NCBI GenBank assembly: GCA_037355855.1
Contig: CM074763.1
Coordinates: 5,704,001-5,768,000, forward strand
From: Pseudo-nitzschia pungens
Lineage: Eukaryota; Bacillariophyta; Bacillariophyceae; Bacillariales; Bacillariaceae
DNA length: 64,000 bases
Direction of reading: 5' to 3'
Made by a program: the position numbers and the translations under genes. How positions within the stretch are numbered: the stretch's first letter is position 1; each line of letters begins with the position of its first letter. The notes under the pieces were generated by a model, which was given only the letters and a program-made list of their open reading frames with translations, did no database searches and was not told the DNA's origin. Shown piece after piece: positions 10,687 to 22,475 of this stretch.

Positions 10687-13049
10687 GTTGGACTGGTGTG
10701 TCCTCTCTTTCCGGGAGGGTAACCTTCAATCCAAAGGATATCCAAAGGATGGATAATCGATTGCTACAGTCCAAATCGTCTCTATGAAACTTTTATGCTT
10801 GTGAGCTAGCGACGCGATAGCGTGAGGATCGGTATCCTTTTGAATGAAAGGAGGAAGAAAAGGTCACGATGCAACGCATTCGTCACAGCGGAAAAGAAGT
10901 ATTAAACCAACCGATACAATGATGGTCCCGCGTCAAATTGAAACTGACCAAAACATACTCATGCTCTTTAATATGCAATAGTGGCTTGAAAAAATGTAAC
11001 GTCTGAAATTTTTAGATGTATTATGTGACCACATGCCTTAACGGTTCAGTGAGTAAGATCAGAACTATCGTTTCATTAATTGAATACCGCGTACCGTAAC
11101 AAAGCTTCGTGACTAATTAATTACATCGTGCACATCAAGTGTTGTGACATGATGTGTTTCTTCAAAGTTAACCGACGTGAAAATGTGATTCGCCAATGCA
11201 AACCGACAGTAATTATCGCAGAAGGCTTAGAAGTCACCTACCGTTACGTAGAAAAAAGCATTCGAAGTTAGGCTTCAAAGTGCGCGATAGATACAAAAAA
11301 CAGAAGAACATTCCTAGCGCGTTGCTTTGTGCACGAAACGGATGAGATGCCAAACGCGTTTGGCGGTGATGAAGTATCTTTTACTGTAAATATGTGGTTT
11401 CAGATTGGGAACGGAGGTTTTGGGCGTGAACCAATAACAATACAAAAAATAATAATAATAATAAAAGGATAAGGTTACCGCTACACGTACGTAAGTTTAC
11501 CGTAACTTACTCGTACTGCCTTCACTTAATCTTCGAATAAAAGGAGGGTGAATCAATCAGCATCCCTATGATGAGCTACGTAAATTACTACGTAGTAAGT
11601 AATACGTGCCACCAGGAGCGAACAAGAACCCTGCTTTCGAAAAACTTAGTGAAAGTTCTTACACTCGTCTCAATACAACGTACTAGCAGTACTAGTACGG
11701 TAGTACTCAAAGTAAGATTTACTTCAGCTTGGTAGTTGAGATGATGCTCATAACCTGCGAAATGCTGTTGTGCTCCTATTGACGTGATTAACTCATGTAT
11801 TATAATAAGAGTGAGGTTATTCACTAGTTGCTAGGGATTCATTCTCACAACTACTATCACTACTACTAATACGACTAGTACTACTAAGGTTACTGCTTTG
11901 TACTATTCAAAGAACTAAAGGGCGAGGAGGAGGAGGAATGATGAATCGTCATGATCTTCTTTGAAGGCGTCATGGATCCATTAGCAGCACCACCAGTAAG
12001 GTAGTACTACTAGTAGTACTAGTACTAGTAGAAGTGGTGGTAATGCAACCTATAGACCCAGCAGTTCTGGTTCTTGGTTCAGTCTGGAAGATGGAGAAAT
12101 CATGTCGGAATGGTTTTTGTTCGTGTACCGGTATGAATACCATACGGTGCCGACAATTTCATTTCATCAGTGGAATAATAACAAGACTTACCCTGTACGG
12201 TACAACAAGCACCACGGTACAACACCGTACTTGTAGTTATTCATCGGAGTAAAAATTATTGTTGTTCCGTACTTTTTTTTAAAAATCACTTTCGTTATTC
12301 GTTCACATGTTTAGGAATTTTGAAAAGTAACCCCAGTTATCGTACGAATTCATTCATCTTCCGATAATAATGTTACAATGTTCCCTGTTCCTTTGCGAAG
12401 AACTTGGGCACTTCCACACGTCGTTGCCTCACATCATAATCAAAATTTGTTTCCAAGGTCGCGCGCAACCTAAGTGTATGTACACTGAGGTGGACCTAAA
12501 AATAATCACCCCACAAAATTGTCGATCCCTCTCGTAATCTGCGCAGCGAGAAATTATTTTGAATTTCTGTTCATGAGCGAGCCCCGCAAATTGTTGTCGA
12601 TCCACTTCCCTACAGGCTCACTTTTTTAGTATGTCGGCATGTGTTGCGAACGAAAGAAATTTCTGTATCATGAAAATAGATGATTGAAAATCTTCAATAC
12701 ATATGCAGCATTTCGATACATTAGACTCACTAATCGTCCAGAGGTTGGCGAGCAGCACCACTACTATGAAGAAATCTGTCCCAACATGGTCGTTCCATAT
12801 TCTGTCAACTTCCGATACTGGGCAAAGATTGCATAGGTTGCATATCGTTTTGCAACGCATACATAACATCATTCGACACAATCCATTGGGCTTGACTCGC
12901 ACGCCTGATGCACACATAAATCGCTCGGTTGGATTGTTTTCGTTTTGGAAGAAAGGGCTCGAGCGTTGAATCACCGCGTTGGCGTGCCAGACTTTGTTTG
13001 CATCCGCACCAGTCCCGACCTGACCTAACCTCACCACTCATCCACCACC
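10687..13049. other. Intergenic spacer between divergent genes
   Basis: About 2.4 kb of AT-rich DNA between two divergent starts, so both upstream regions lie here. No credible ORF. Visible items: a GTAAGGTT-type word near 11468, several near-palindromic TAGTAC/ACTAGTAC stretches (11580-11600, 11680-11705, 11850-11890, 11995-12030), an AATAATAAT run at 11450-11465 and a GAGGAGGAGG run at 11925. A minus-strand frame at 12618-13037 lacks an ATG at its 5' end and is not supported. Confidence 0.6.
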
Positions 13050-15005
13050 ATGCAACTCTCCGTCGCTTCGGGTGGACCCACCGAACTTGATCCGCTGGAG
13101 GTTGCGGTTCGAGATTCCCTCCTGGAGCTTGACTCGGTGACAACTGCAACGAGGGACCACGCACTGATCATGAGCGAAAGGTTCGTGGACGATCTCTGTG
13201 TAAATATAGAACTCGACCTTATGGGACCCGACAGTAAAACTGCCCAGATTGGCAACGCCACGCGCTGCCTCCGGGAACACAGCATCATCCTCTCCACCCA
13301 CGAGGATTCCGACGAGAGCAGCGACGAGGACGACGAGGACGACGAAGACGACGATTCCAACCACTCATTGTGGTCGTCCTCGTCGGAAAGCAGCAGAAGC
13401 AGTGGCATCGTGAGCCATGGGACGTTCGAACTGGAACCCTTCGAGTGCCGGATAAATCTCGATGTCGACGATGGTGGGTACGAAAAACCTTCGATCGAAG
13501 TAGCGAAACGAACCATTGCGGAACTGGACCGCGTCCTGGCCCATGTTGCCCAACCATCCCTCGTGGATCGATTGGTGGACGAAACGGTAAGCACGGAGGG
13601 TTCCGAAAACGATGATGATCTTTCCACCAAGCATGAAATGTCCTCCGACCAGAAGGTCGTCGCCATAGAAGTGCCGGAGCGGAAATCGACCAAGAAATCA
13701 ATTGTTCAACCGACGACGGATCAGTCCATCAGATTTCGAACTCGATCCAAGGCGGCCTTCCGAGGATTCAAGAAAGCCATCGCCTCCGCGGCAGCAAAAA
13801 CCTCCTCGTATGTTTCAAATAAAAAAAGCAGCGACTCCAGGAACTCAACATCCGAAAAGAGCCGCTCGAAAACAACGACCGAGACCACCAAGACCAAGAA
13901 AGTCCCGGTGAAGATCTCGAAACCGAAGGATACCGATTCGAGCAACGAAAACAAGATGAGAATTTCTTCGAGTTCTAGGCGCAACGTAAAGAACATCGTC
14001 CAAGGCATTGTGGCTTCGGCTACAATCGTCGAAGAGACTCCGTTCGATTGCGCTGACTGTTCGTCTGTAGAAGTTACGGAGACACAATCGGTGGTCTTCG
14101 AGACGATGGAAACATTGTCTGTCGAATCAACGGGTTCGAAATCCGCTGACTCCCCGCAGGACCGGTCACCGATGGAGGAAGCACCATTGCCCGTGAAAAT
14201 CTCGTCCGAAACCACTGATCCCCAACCGCAAGAGTTGCCCGTGAACTCTTGCTTGGAGGATTCGGATTCCTTACAGGATGAATTGATGCCCACAAAGTCG
14301 TCGGAAAGCACAAGTGCGAACTCTCCGGGAGAGGTCTTTCCCGGGAGCAAGTCCGTCGAACCGGATGCCCCGGAGCAAGTTTTTCGACGGGAAATCTCGA
14401 TAGAATCGGACAACGCGCTGGAAGTTGTTTTTAACTCAATGGAAGTGACGGCGAACCCGCTGATAATGTCGTCCAAGGGCTCGGAGGACCATCCCCACGA
14501 CGAGCCAGACACTACCGAAAAGCAGGGTATCCTAAAGGACCTCAGGGAAAAAATTCACATTGCGAGGGTGTCCTCGCTCGAGAAGATGCGGACGCTAGCG
14601 AATACAGAATTCGACGTCAAAATCCAGGACATTCTGAATCACCGCAAGGCGCTGTATCTTTGGTCGGTGAGTATCTTGAACGAGAACGAGCGATCGGGAA
14701 AGGGTCGTTCCGTTGCGTGGGACAGCGGTGACGTGGAAGCATCGATCGCGAGCGCGCTGACCACGGCCTGGAGCAGTTATCGCTCCGGGGATGCCGCCTT
14801 ACATAGCTTCGATAGCGACATCGAAGTTGAGGTGGTGATGGAAAAAGTGGGAAAAGTGGGGGACCCCATTGGAGAAAAAAGGAATGGCAGAGTCTCTCAG
14901 CGCAAAGGCGGGGGTGGTCTATTGAAATCCATGCGTTCCCTGAAGCGAAGGAATAACAAGAGTAGAAATCGGAACGAAAAGACAGACGGTGACCCGACCA
15001 AGTAA
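13050..15005 (+). CDS. Disordered Ser/Asp-rich protein with helical C-terminus, unknown function
   Basis: A protein of 651 aa, unrecognised. The start is strong (CACCACCATGC). Residues 1-82 look foldable (VRDSLLELDSV, RFVDDLCVNIELDLMG). Next come an acidic run (DESSDEDDEDDEDDD, about 90-105), a poly-Ser stretch, and a second foldable segment at about 125-183 (FECRINLDVDDGGYEKPS, TIAELDRVLAHVAQPSLVD). Residues about 226-300 are basic (RTRSKAAFRGFKKAIASAAA). The middle is Ser/Glu/Pro-rich. The last ~130 residues include probable helices (LREKIHIARVSSLEKM, FDVKIQDILNHRKALYLW) and end in a basic tail with LLKSMRSLKRRN. That tail resembles LLRSISMKRKKE in the gene at 7540 and LIKRISSFRLKK in the gene at 15970. 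This may be shared ancestry or convergence. No signal peptide. It converges with the next gene. Confidence 0.75.
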   Translation: MQLSVASGGPTELDPLEVAVRDSLLELDSVTTATRDHALIMSERFVDDLCVNIELDLMGPDSKTAQIGNATRCLREHSIILSTHEDSDESSDEDDEDDEDDDSNHSLWSSSSESSRSSGIVSHGTFELEPFECRINLDVDDGGYEKPSIEVAKRTIAELDRVLAHVAQPSLVDRLVDETVSTEGSENDDDLSTKHEMSSDQKVVAIEVPERKSTKKSIVQPTTDQSIRFRTRSKAAFRGFKKAIASAAAKTSSYVSNKKSSDSRNSTSEKSRSKTTTETTKTKKVPVKISKPKDTDSSNENKMRISSSSRRNVKNIVQGIVASATIVEETPFDCADCSSVEVTETQSVVFETMETLSVESTGSKSADSPQDRSPMEEAPLPVKISSETTDPQPQELPVNSCLEDSDSLQDELMPTKSSESTSANSPGEVFPGSKSVEPDAPEQVFRREISIESDNALEVVFNSMEVTANPLIMSSKGSEDHPHDEPDTTEKQGILKDLREKIHIARVSSLEKMRTLANTEFDVKIQDILNHRKALYLWSVSILNENERSGKGRSVAWDSGDVEASIASALTTAWSSYRSGDAALHSFDSDIEVEVVMEKVGKVGDPIGEKRNGRVSQRKGGGGLLKSMRSLKRRNNKSRNRNEKTDGDPTK

Positions 15006-15969
15006 TCTGTATCGCAATTGATGACAACGGAAGGAACACAGCTGACAGCATGCTAACACAAACACACACAAACACACTCTTGAGGCGGCGTTGCGATATT
15101 CTATGGGAGGACCCAACGGATGTTGATTCCATCTCTCCACATTTTTCCAAGTCACTCGAGTCACGTTATATTTTACAAGAAAATAAAAGTTTTGAGGTAC
15201 AGTCCCGGTATCCACAGTAGAGAATCTCCTTTGACAGACAGACGGTTGCGATGAAACAATTAGGAAGAATGATAATCACTACGAAGTATTTTTTACAAGC
15301 AAGGATTGAATTGCTGAAGGTTTTAGCTATGAACAATGATACACGTAGTATTACCGCAAAAATATAGTTGTTTTGAGATCTTAGACAACAATGGTTGGTT
15401 GTTCCTGGAGAAAGGGGACATAAATACTGCATTTTCACTTGCACGTTGTTTGACATAAGAATGACTCCTCAACTACTGGTGCCTACTCTCGCAGTGCGTT
15501 TTTGGAAGGAAACCAATCGTTTCCAATCCGATCCGCCATCATGGTTCTTGCTTCAAAAGACGGTCGCAGTAGCATACCATAGCATTGCGTGTTTTCGTTC
15601 CATGGTGATGTGTTATGTTGTGTTGTGCTGATCTTGGAATGCTTTGCGTTGTACGACCAAAGCGCCCACGATTGCGCTCCTCGTCGACTCTTATCTATTT
15701 GGGTTGGTCCAGAGGTGACGGGAAGGAAATCGGATGGCACGGTAGAGGATCGCAGTCCAATCCACCGGGTTTTCACCCTGGTTGAGGAACGGTGAGCATT
15801 TGATCGGTGTCCTTGCGCAATTCCTAACGAACCCCCGGACCAATAGAATAAAATGGCGGCTTGTCTCGTGGCGTTGCAGAGGTGTCAGATCTCGGTAGGT
15901 CCTTTTGCATGCAATCAGCCGAGAAATATAACGATAGAGTACCTAACGAGAATGAACCTGGAATTATAA
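15006..15969. other. Spacer between convergent genes
   Basis: About 960 bp between two stop codons, so it carries both 3' flanks. An AATAAA-containing stretch lies near 15181, but diatom poly(A) signals are weak and this is not diagnostic. No ORF is supported and no repeat array was seen. Confidence 0.55.
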
Positions 15970-18900
15970 TTATACCTCAATTCTTTGGACTTCGAATCCT
16001 ACCAGCTGGGGTTGTACCTTCACCGATGCAGGTGGGTTGTCGGGCGTTGGTAAGAAAGGTTTGTTGCTGGTGTTGCTGGCATTGATGGTGTGGTTGGTAC
16101 TGTTGTTGGTACTGCTGTTGCTGTTGATATTCTCGTCCGTGCTGCCCACCTCACCGATGACCGACAACTCTTCGGCCTCGTCGAACCTGGAGAGGAGGTT
16201 GTGCTGAATGTTTCCAACATTGGACTCGTCATCGATGTCGATGATGCTGCCATCGTGGTAACAAAATTCCGTGGCAGCCACCACCCCGTCGCACGAGATA
16301 TACGTGCATTCCAGGTCTCGTTGATCCATGGTGCTGGTGGGGCTGCTCTGTTGGACACCGCGCTTGTTGTGGCTGCCGGAGGCGCTGGCGCTCCGGCTAC
16401 TACCGACCTTTTTGAGGCGAAAGGAAGAGATCCGCTTTATGAGGCTGTTGTTGTTGTTGGACAACTGAGATTCCGATTGTGGTTGCGATGGGGGCATCTT
16501 GGGAGGTGTTGCCACGGTGGCTTGATCGGTTGCGGCAATGCTCTCGGATAGGTGGTGGTTGTTCCAATCGCTGGAATTGTCCAGTGATGCGGTGATGCTG
16601 CAGATGCTGTTGCCGCCTGCTTTTCGGCTGGTGGGTGTCGTCGAGCTTATGGGGGGAGGGACCGTTGGGAGCAGGTCCTTTTTCCGGAGCGTGGACGTGG
16701 GCAGGGATGGTTTGGGTGCTGAGATGGTGTTGACGTTGTTGGCGCTGCTGTTCTCGGAGACGCTATTCTTTCGCCGGAACAGGGAGCGGGAGCGTCGGAA
16801 GGAGTGACTCACCACACTTGCGTTGCCATTGCCGTTGCTGGCGTTGGAAGACGACCGGGGTATGGAAGATGAGTCCCTCGTCAGGACCGTCGACAAGGAG
16901 TTGACACGGATCGTGGTAGGAACCTCTCCCTCCATGATGTAGTTGACATCCCCGCGATGGTGTCCGACGCCCTCGGATCCCTCACCGGGAACACTTACAT
17001 TCGTTCCGCTCGAAGATGGGGTATTGCTGCTGCGTGCACTCGGGGTGACAGAGGCAAAATCGTGGTGGTGGTGGTGGTGGTTGTTGTTGCTGCTGCTTTT
17101 GGGTGAGGATGGCAACGGCGCGCTGGCTTCTGCGTGGTGGTGGTGGTGGTGGTGGCTAACTTTGGATCTTGCCCTGGTTTTCATGGATAGCGGAGACTCG
17201 ATCTGGATCGATGGGGACGAAGCATCCGACGACGACGACGTCGACGACGAATTCAACAAGGGCGGAACACCAACACCAACACCAACCTCGGCAGCAGTGT
17301 TCGTCTCGCGGACCTTGCGCATGCGCTCGGGGAACACCTGGTTTTCTTCCGATACGGCATACGTACGAGTTGGTTCCTTGTAGGCCATGTGTTGCATTCT
17401 CATGGCAAGGCTGTTCAGGGGCTGCCTCCGTCGTCGCGTTTTGCGATCACCATTGTCCTCGTCGTGGTCATAATCGTCACCGTAGTCGTCGTCGTCATCG
17501 GAACCTAGGTCGTCGTCGTCGTAATCGTCTTGATCTTCGAGTTCCCCGTAGCGCTCGTCGTAGACCTTGAGAAAGGCACCGAGATTGTTGCGGAAGGATC
17601 GCACCACTGCGTCCTGGAGGGCAATGGTGGAGGCCTTGGTTTCCTCGGGAATGCTGTCTGCCACCGTGTCCCGCATCATGTGGACCAGCTTGGTCAGATC
17701 CTCCGTGGCCTCGGCGCTGCTAATTTGGGGCCGGTGATTCCGAGGGGGACTGCTAGTAGGAGTACCGGTAGTAGTATAAGTAGTACTGCTGGAATGCGAC
17801 TGGGAGTTGGTCATGCGGTAGGCCTGTGGCACAGCGGTGGCACCAGCCTTGGTGGCCGCCTCGGTGGCTGCCAGGGCCCCCTCCAGGGCGGCGGCCGCCA
17901 CCTTGGGGCCGTTTTCCCTAGCGGCTTCCACCAGGATCTCGCTCCACATCCGGAGCCGCTCGATGGCCTCCTCGGTCTCAGAGATGTCGTGGTCGTCGTA
18001 GTCGTAGATCATGCCGTCGACGCTGTTGTCGGCGTCAGCGTCGTCCAGAAAGGCCTTGACCCCCCGGGGAGGCGAGGAGGAGGGCGACGAGGATGGTGAT
18101 GGCGACGGCGAGGCCGACCCGCTGGCGATGCTGCTGATTCGCGACGACGGAAACGACACGGGGGGGGATTCCGGTGGTTTCCAATCGGAGAATGAGAATC
18201 CGTGCCACAAGAGTCCTGCCGTGGTTTCCAATTTGGGTTCGTCCTCCTCCTGCTGCTTGGTTCGGTGGCGGCTCTTCTTGTTGGTGCTGATGATGATGCT
18301 GCTGCTATTCTTGTCATTCTTGTCGTCTTTGCTGCCGTTGCCGTTGTCGTTGTCGTTGTCGTTGTTATTGTCCTTGCCACCGCTCTTGGTGGATTGGAGG
18401 ATGGTGACTTTCTTCTTGTTCTTTTTTCGGGAAAAGGCCCTCGTTGCTGCCGCCGACTTCGGGAGGCTGCTCTTGCGAGTGCTGTTGTTGTTGTTGTTGT
18501 TCTTTTTGCGCAAGAGGATGCCCCGGGTTCGTCGCGACGACCACGTCGGAGGGGGAGAGGACGGTCTCCCCTCGTCCGGAGAAACGGCTGTTGCCTTGGC
18601 CTTGGCCGATGCCTTGTTATTGTTACTGTTGTTATTGGAGTTGGAGGTTTCCCGGGACGTCAGAGAGGGATCGTCCTCGGCCTCGGCAAGCGTGTACAGA
18701 TCGTACATGTTGCGCTCATTGCCGTTGTCGGTGGCAAGGCTTCCATCGCCGTCCATGGTGGGGAGCGTCTCGTCGTCCATAATCTTTTGCGCATAGGTAT
18801 CGGTCTGATACGTGTCGTCTTCTCCGTAGTATGTGCAGGCAGCATAGGTGTCGTCTTCGTCTTCCTCGCCACCGACTCCTCTCTCGCCTTCGATTCCGCA

Positions 18901-19479
18901 TCCGTACGGACCGAGTCCCCCAAAGGCGCCCACCCCGCAGCCAAAGTTGCCCCGTGGCCGGTTGACCTCCTTTCGAAAGACGCTGATGCAATTCATGGGG
19001 GATCCGCCCTGGTAGAGGTGATCAAAGACGGCACCGATCGCGTACAATTCCCGGGGGGTGGCGTCCTTTTCGCCGTTCTCGCTGACGCCAATGCCGCGGA
19101 CGCCGTCGATCTCGGGCAGCAGGTTCAGGGATCTGGATCGTTCGCGGTTGCGACGCCTGCTGCTGCTGCTGCTGCTGCTGTTGACATTGACATTGGCGTT
19201 GACATTGCTGCTGACATTGGCGTTTGTTTTGGCTTTGGCGTTCTTGCTGTTGTTGACATTCTTGTTGGCCTTTTCGTTAGCCTTGCCGTTGCCGTTGCCG
19301 TTGCCATTGGCATTGCCACTGCTGTTGGAGAAGCCTTTGTAAATGATGGAGGTAGTCTTCTGGGAGTCTTTCGTGTCCTCTCCCTCACAAAAGATTGAGA
19401 TCAGAGAAGAATTTCGGGAGGTTTTTTTGGCCTTGGAGGATCCTCGATGTCCCCTGTGAGAGGCTACCGGCACCGTCAT
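15970..19479 (-). CDS. Long low-complexity protein with poly-His, poly-Asn and Ala-rich helix
   Basis: An intronless protein of 1169 aa, unrecognised. The ATG at 19479 (ACATCATGACG) is preferred. The open frame continues 31 codons upstream without another ATG. From the N-terminus: a basic Ser-rich start; Asn/Gly/Ala/Lys tracts; an acidic Gly/Tyr/Cys segment (EDDTYAACTYYGEDDTY); more Asn/Lys/Ser tracts; an Ala-rich helix (WSEILVEAARENGPK, AAAALEGALAATEAA); a second likely helix (LVHMMRDTVADSIPEE, SFRNNLGAFLKVYDERYGEL); a long Asp run; two poly-His tracts; and Ser/Thr/Pro-rich sequence. The C-terminus has a conserved-looking segment (LECTYISCDGVVAATEFCYH) and a hydrophilic end. The homopolymer tracts come from CAC, AAC and GAC repeats in the DNA. 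No signal peptide. The two helical segments are the best targets for homology searches. Function unknown. Confidence 0.75.
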   Translation of the reverse strand: MTVPVASHRGHRGSSKAKKTSRNSSLISIFCEGEDTKDSQKTTSIIYKGFSNSSGNANGNGNGNGKANEKANKNVNNSKNAKAKTNANVSSNVNANVNVNSSSSSSSRRRNRERSRSLNLLPEIDGVRGIGVSENGEKDATPRELYAIGAVFDHLYQGGSPMNCISVFRKEVNRPRGNFGCGVGAFGGLGPYGCGIEGERGVGGEEDEDDTYAACTYYGEDDTYQTDTYAQKIMDDETLPTMDGDGSLATDNGNERNMYDLYTLAEAEDDPSLTSRETSNSNNNSNNNKASAKAKATAVSPDEGRPSSPPPTWSSRRTRGILLRKKNNNNNNSTRKSSLPKSAAATRAFSRKKNKKKVTILQSTKSGGKDNNNDNDNDNGNGSKDDKNDKNSSSIIISTNKKSRHRTKQQEEDEPKLETTAGLLWHGFSFSDWKPPESPPVSFPSSRISSIASGSASPSPSPSSSPSSSPPRGVKAFLDDADADNSVDGMIYDYDDHDISETEEAIERLRMWSEILVEAARENGPKVAAAALEGALAATEAATKAGATAVPQAYRMTNSQSHSSSTTYTTTGTPTSSPPRNHRPQISSAEATEDLTKLVHMMRDTVADSIPEETKASTIALQDAVVRSFRNNLGAFLKVYDERYGELEDQDDYDDDDLGSDDDDDYGDDYDHDEDNGDRKTRRRRQPLNSLAMRMQHMAYKEPTRTYAVSEENQVFPERMRKVRETNTAAEVGVGVGVPPLLNSSSTSSSSDASSPSIQIESPLSMKTRARSKVSHHHHHHHAEASAPLPSSPKSSSNNNHHHHHHDFASVTPSARSSNTPSSSGTNVSVPGEGSEGVGHHRGDVNYIMEGEVPTTIRVNSLSTVLTRDSSSIPRSSSNASNGNGNASVVSHSFRRSRSLFRRKNSVSENSSANNVNTISAPKPSLPTSTLRKKDLLPTVPPPISSTTPTSRKAGGNSICSITASLDNSSDWNNHHLSESIAATDQATVATPPKMPPSQPQSESQLSNNNNSLIKRISSFRLKKVGSSRSASASGSHNKRGVQQSSPTSTMDQRDLECTYISCDGVVAATEFCYHDGSIIDIDDESNVGNIQHNLLSRFDEAEELSVIGEVGSTDENINSNSSTNNSTNHTINASNTSNKPFLPTPDNPPASVKVQPQLVGFEVQRIEV

Positions 19480-22475
19480 GATGTCTGATGTGAGATGTGA
19501 GATGTGCGATGTGCGTTGTCTGTGTTCGGTAGGTTGATTGATTCGGTGATTGGTTGATATATTCGAGATCAACGATACCTGTTACCTATACAGTATGGTA
19601 CGTAACCTTACTGCAAAAACAATACGCACGTGACGGAACGCTTCTACTCTAGAACAGTTCGGGTTTTCTTCCTGTCTGCAGGAACGAATGAATCTTCTAG
19701 AACTGCTGTTCTCTTCTACGCTCTCATAAGACTCACTGACTGCACTGGACTGCACTGCACTGCACTGCACTCCCTAGATACAAACCGACCTCCTCTTCCG
19801 GACGGTCTCTCTTCTTCGTCGACCGCGTCGGTCTCGGAGATCGTTTCCGCCCGATTGATGGATGCGATGGATGCGATGGATGCGATGGATGAATTTGGTG
19901 GGTTTGTTGGATTTGTGCCAAACTTCCGATTGCTTCCGGATGCGATGTCCTATCCGAACCTAATGATGCGCTTCGGGTTGAGGTTGAATAAATAATGAAT
20001 GAACAACTTGATACGTCGTTTTGCTGAATGTGTTATGTGATTGCAACGTCGCGGTTTCGTCTCACCTCGGTATTTTCGTCTATTTTACCGGTAGGAAACA
20101 AAAGACAGGACTTAGGATGCGGCAAGCTGCGAGGAAATCCGCACCGATCCTCATTGTTCTCGCACAAAATCCCAACATGTGCACTAATCAAGTCCGCGTT
20201 GGGGAACCCCTGACGGTCCCGGACGTTATTTCGTCTAGTGATATCGGTTACTTTGTCGACGAAATTAGCCGAACGTCGATGTGGGACCGGCGGGACGGTG
20301 TCGGAACAATTGGAAGTGAGTTCCGTTCGTCTGTAACTACACATCCGAGCTCGCCGAAGTATCCACAAAAAATGAGGGATTTTGGGTTATGTATCTCAAC
20401 ATAGATGAGACTCGTACGGCACAAAGTATGATGATATCTGTTTTCGGCCAGCAATCACCGTTATCAAGTCCGACTCCGATCGGTAGGAAAGAAGCGGGAA
20501 GAAGAAGTTTCCTCCACACTTTTTTTATTCCCCGCGAACTCGTACCGGCAAGGTTATTCATAAGTAACTTAACCTTACGTAGTATCTAGAATATTACGAA
20601 GTACTTCGTACTTCGTAGTCAATAGTCACCGGCCACTAAGTAAGGCTACCACTTTATTCCCATAAGAATGTTCGTCCTTTGATTGTACGAGTAAGTTACA
20701 TGTACAGGTATTTGTATTGGATATGTGACACCTTACTGTTGATCGTGACAACTACGTAACCTTACGTCGTACTTTTCGTACTAAATATTTTACATTCTCG
20801 TAACACTTTTGAACCCCTACCGTATCACAACAGACGATCGACCGCGCAGAATCGTGCCACGGAAGCCAATAGCCATAATCTTACTCGTCTATCCGTTCGT
20901 CGTATGAGCAACGGATATCTTGATTTGATTACGTACGGCGCGAACCAGAACTCTACAACGATATCCACGTGCTCTGGCCTTTCCGTTGCATGCCGGGTGA
21001 AGGAGACGATGGACAGGACAACATTGTAGGTAGGACTACGGTAAGTTACTAGTAACGATCGACACGAGAGGACTGCTTGACGGAGGGAGGAGGAACGGAC
21101 AATCCACTCCTCGGCGGAAGCAAGCAGAAATGAAAGTCCCTCTATCCTCGATGAACAAGAAGAGGAAGCAATCCGACTGCTTCTAGGAGGAATACAAGAA
21201 GAAGCAGGAGCATTATTACTACTCGTAGTATTCCGTCAGAATTATGTCATGATTGTTGAGCAAGCACCAGCAGGCAATCATCCCACTAAGGACATACTAC
21301 TACAACTAGTAGTAGTAGTAGGAGTAGTACTACCACTATCTGATCAAAGTTTTGCCGGACAAGCAAACCACGATGATGGTCATGATCAGTCCAGTTCCTT
21401 CTGCATTGATTTCGTTGATCTTGTTTCTGTACCATACCTAGTACTACTAGTAGTAGTAGTAGTACCTCAGCTCCTGTTTGGAATTTCTGCTATGCAACTG
21501 CTGGTGGTAGTACTAGTAGTGCTAGTAGTAGTGTGTGCTGAGGCAAAGAATGATGACAACCACAACCCTGATATTGTTGCTGCAACAAAAGAGAGCTAGT
21601 AGTACTAGTACTAGTAGTCTGCAGATCTGCATTTGCATTTTCATTCTAGCTAGCGCAACAATGTGTGGTGGGCTGCAACATCATTGTTAGGACGAACGTT
21701 TCTGTTCCACTATTAATAGTACATCAAGCAACCTTGTTTGTAATTGTATGCTTCTTACATACACAGTTATCAATATGAAGTACTAGTTGTGCCCACCCAT
21801 GATCTACAAATATTCTCTTACAAATCCAGTCTCAACCGACTGCTGTACTCATTCAATGCAACTGGTCATCCTGACAATAGTATCTTGCTTCCCTTCTCAT
21901 GATGCGGAATCAAAATATATACAGTTATAGAAGTGAATAAGGAATATAATATTACAATACCATAGTATTATGATAAAAAATAAATACTATGTAGTGGAAT
22001 ATGTTACAAGAAAAAATGGAATGGAATGGATTGAATTGATTTGCAGTGCAGCACTGCAGTATGATGAGTACGTTATGCCATCGGATGGTACTGGTACTAG
22101 TACTGGTACTCGTACGGATAAGTTTTTTTAGCAATGGTTGGAATGTGCACTGATCGTCTCTGGTTTCTTCACTCGGGTGAAGAACAATGATGCAGGATGA
22201 GTTGTGGCAGTAGGACCGGAACAAAATTGCATGGCAACGCATTTCGTTGCATTGCGGAGCTTGTGTGTGTGCCGGGCTGTTTGTTTCCTTGGTTGGAAAC
22301 CTTTGCGTAGAATCTGTCTGTCTGGTATGGCATAGTATGGTACAGCAGCGCCAATTCATCTATACATGTACATAGATAGAGAGCAGTCGCAGCAGCAGTG
22401 CGTTTGCATTTCTGCCTGTCTGCAATGCAGTCTCTGCAACAACAAACAACAACAACCATTCACAGATCAGACTGC
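19480..22475. other. Intergenic spacer rich in TAGTAC words
   Basis: Three kilobases without a credible gene. Notable content: a TGCAC run (19740-19770), three to four copies of GATGCGATG (19857-19890), GTAACCTTAC words near 19605, 20570 and 20757, and a dense cluster of ACTAGTAGTAGTAC-type near-palindromes at 21215-21620. The frame at 21249-21599 that reads through this cluster is an artefact of the repeat. The 20021-20404 frame has no supporting features. Confidence 0.6.

Noticed and set aside
12618..13037. 139-codon minus frame upstream of the gene at 13050
   Set aside because: No ATG at its 5' end, lies in a divergent upstream region, no domain.
15970..19479. Silaffin-type or biosilica role for the low-complexity proteins
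   Set aside because: No signal peptide in any of them and no Lys-rich silaffin repeat pattern.
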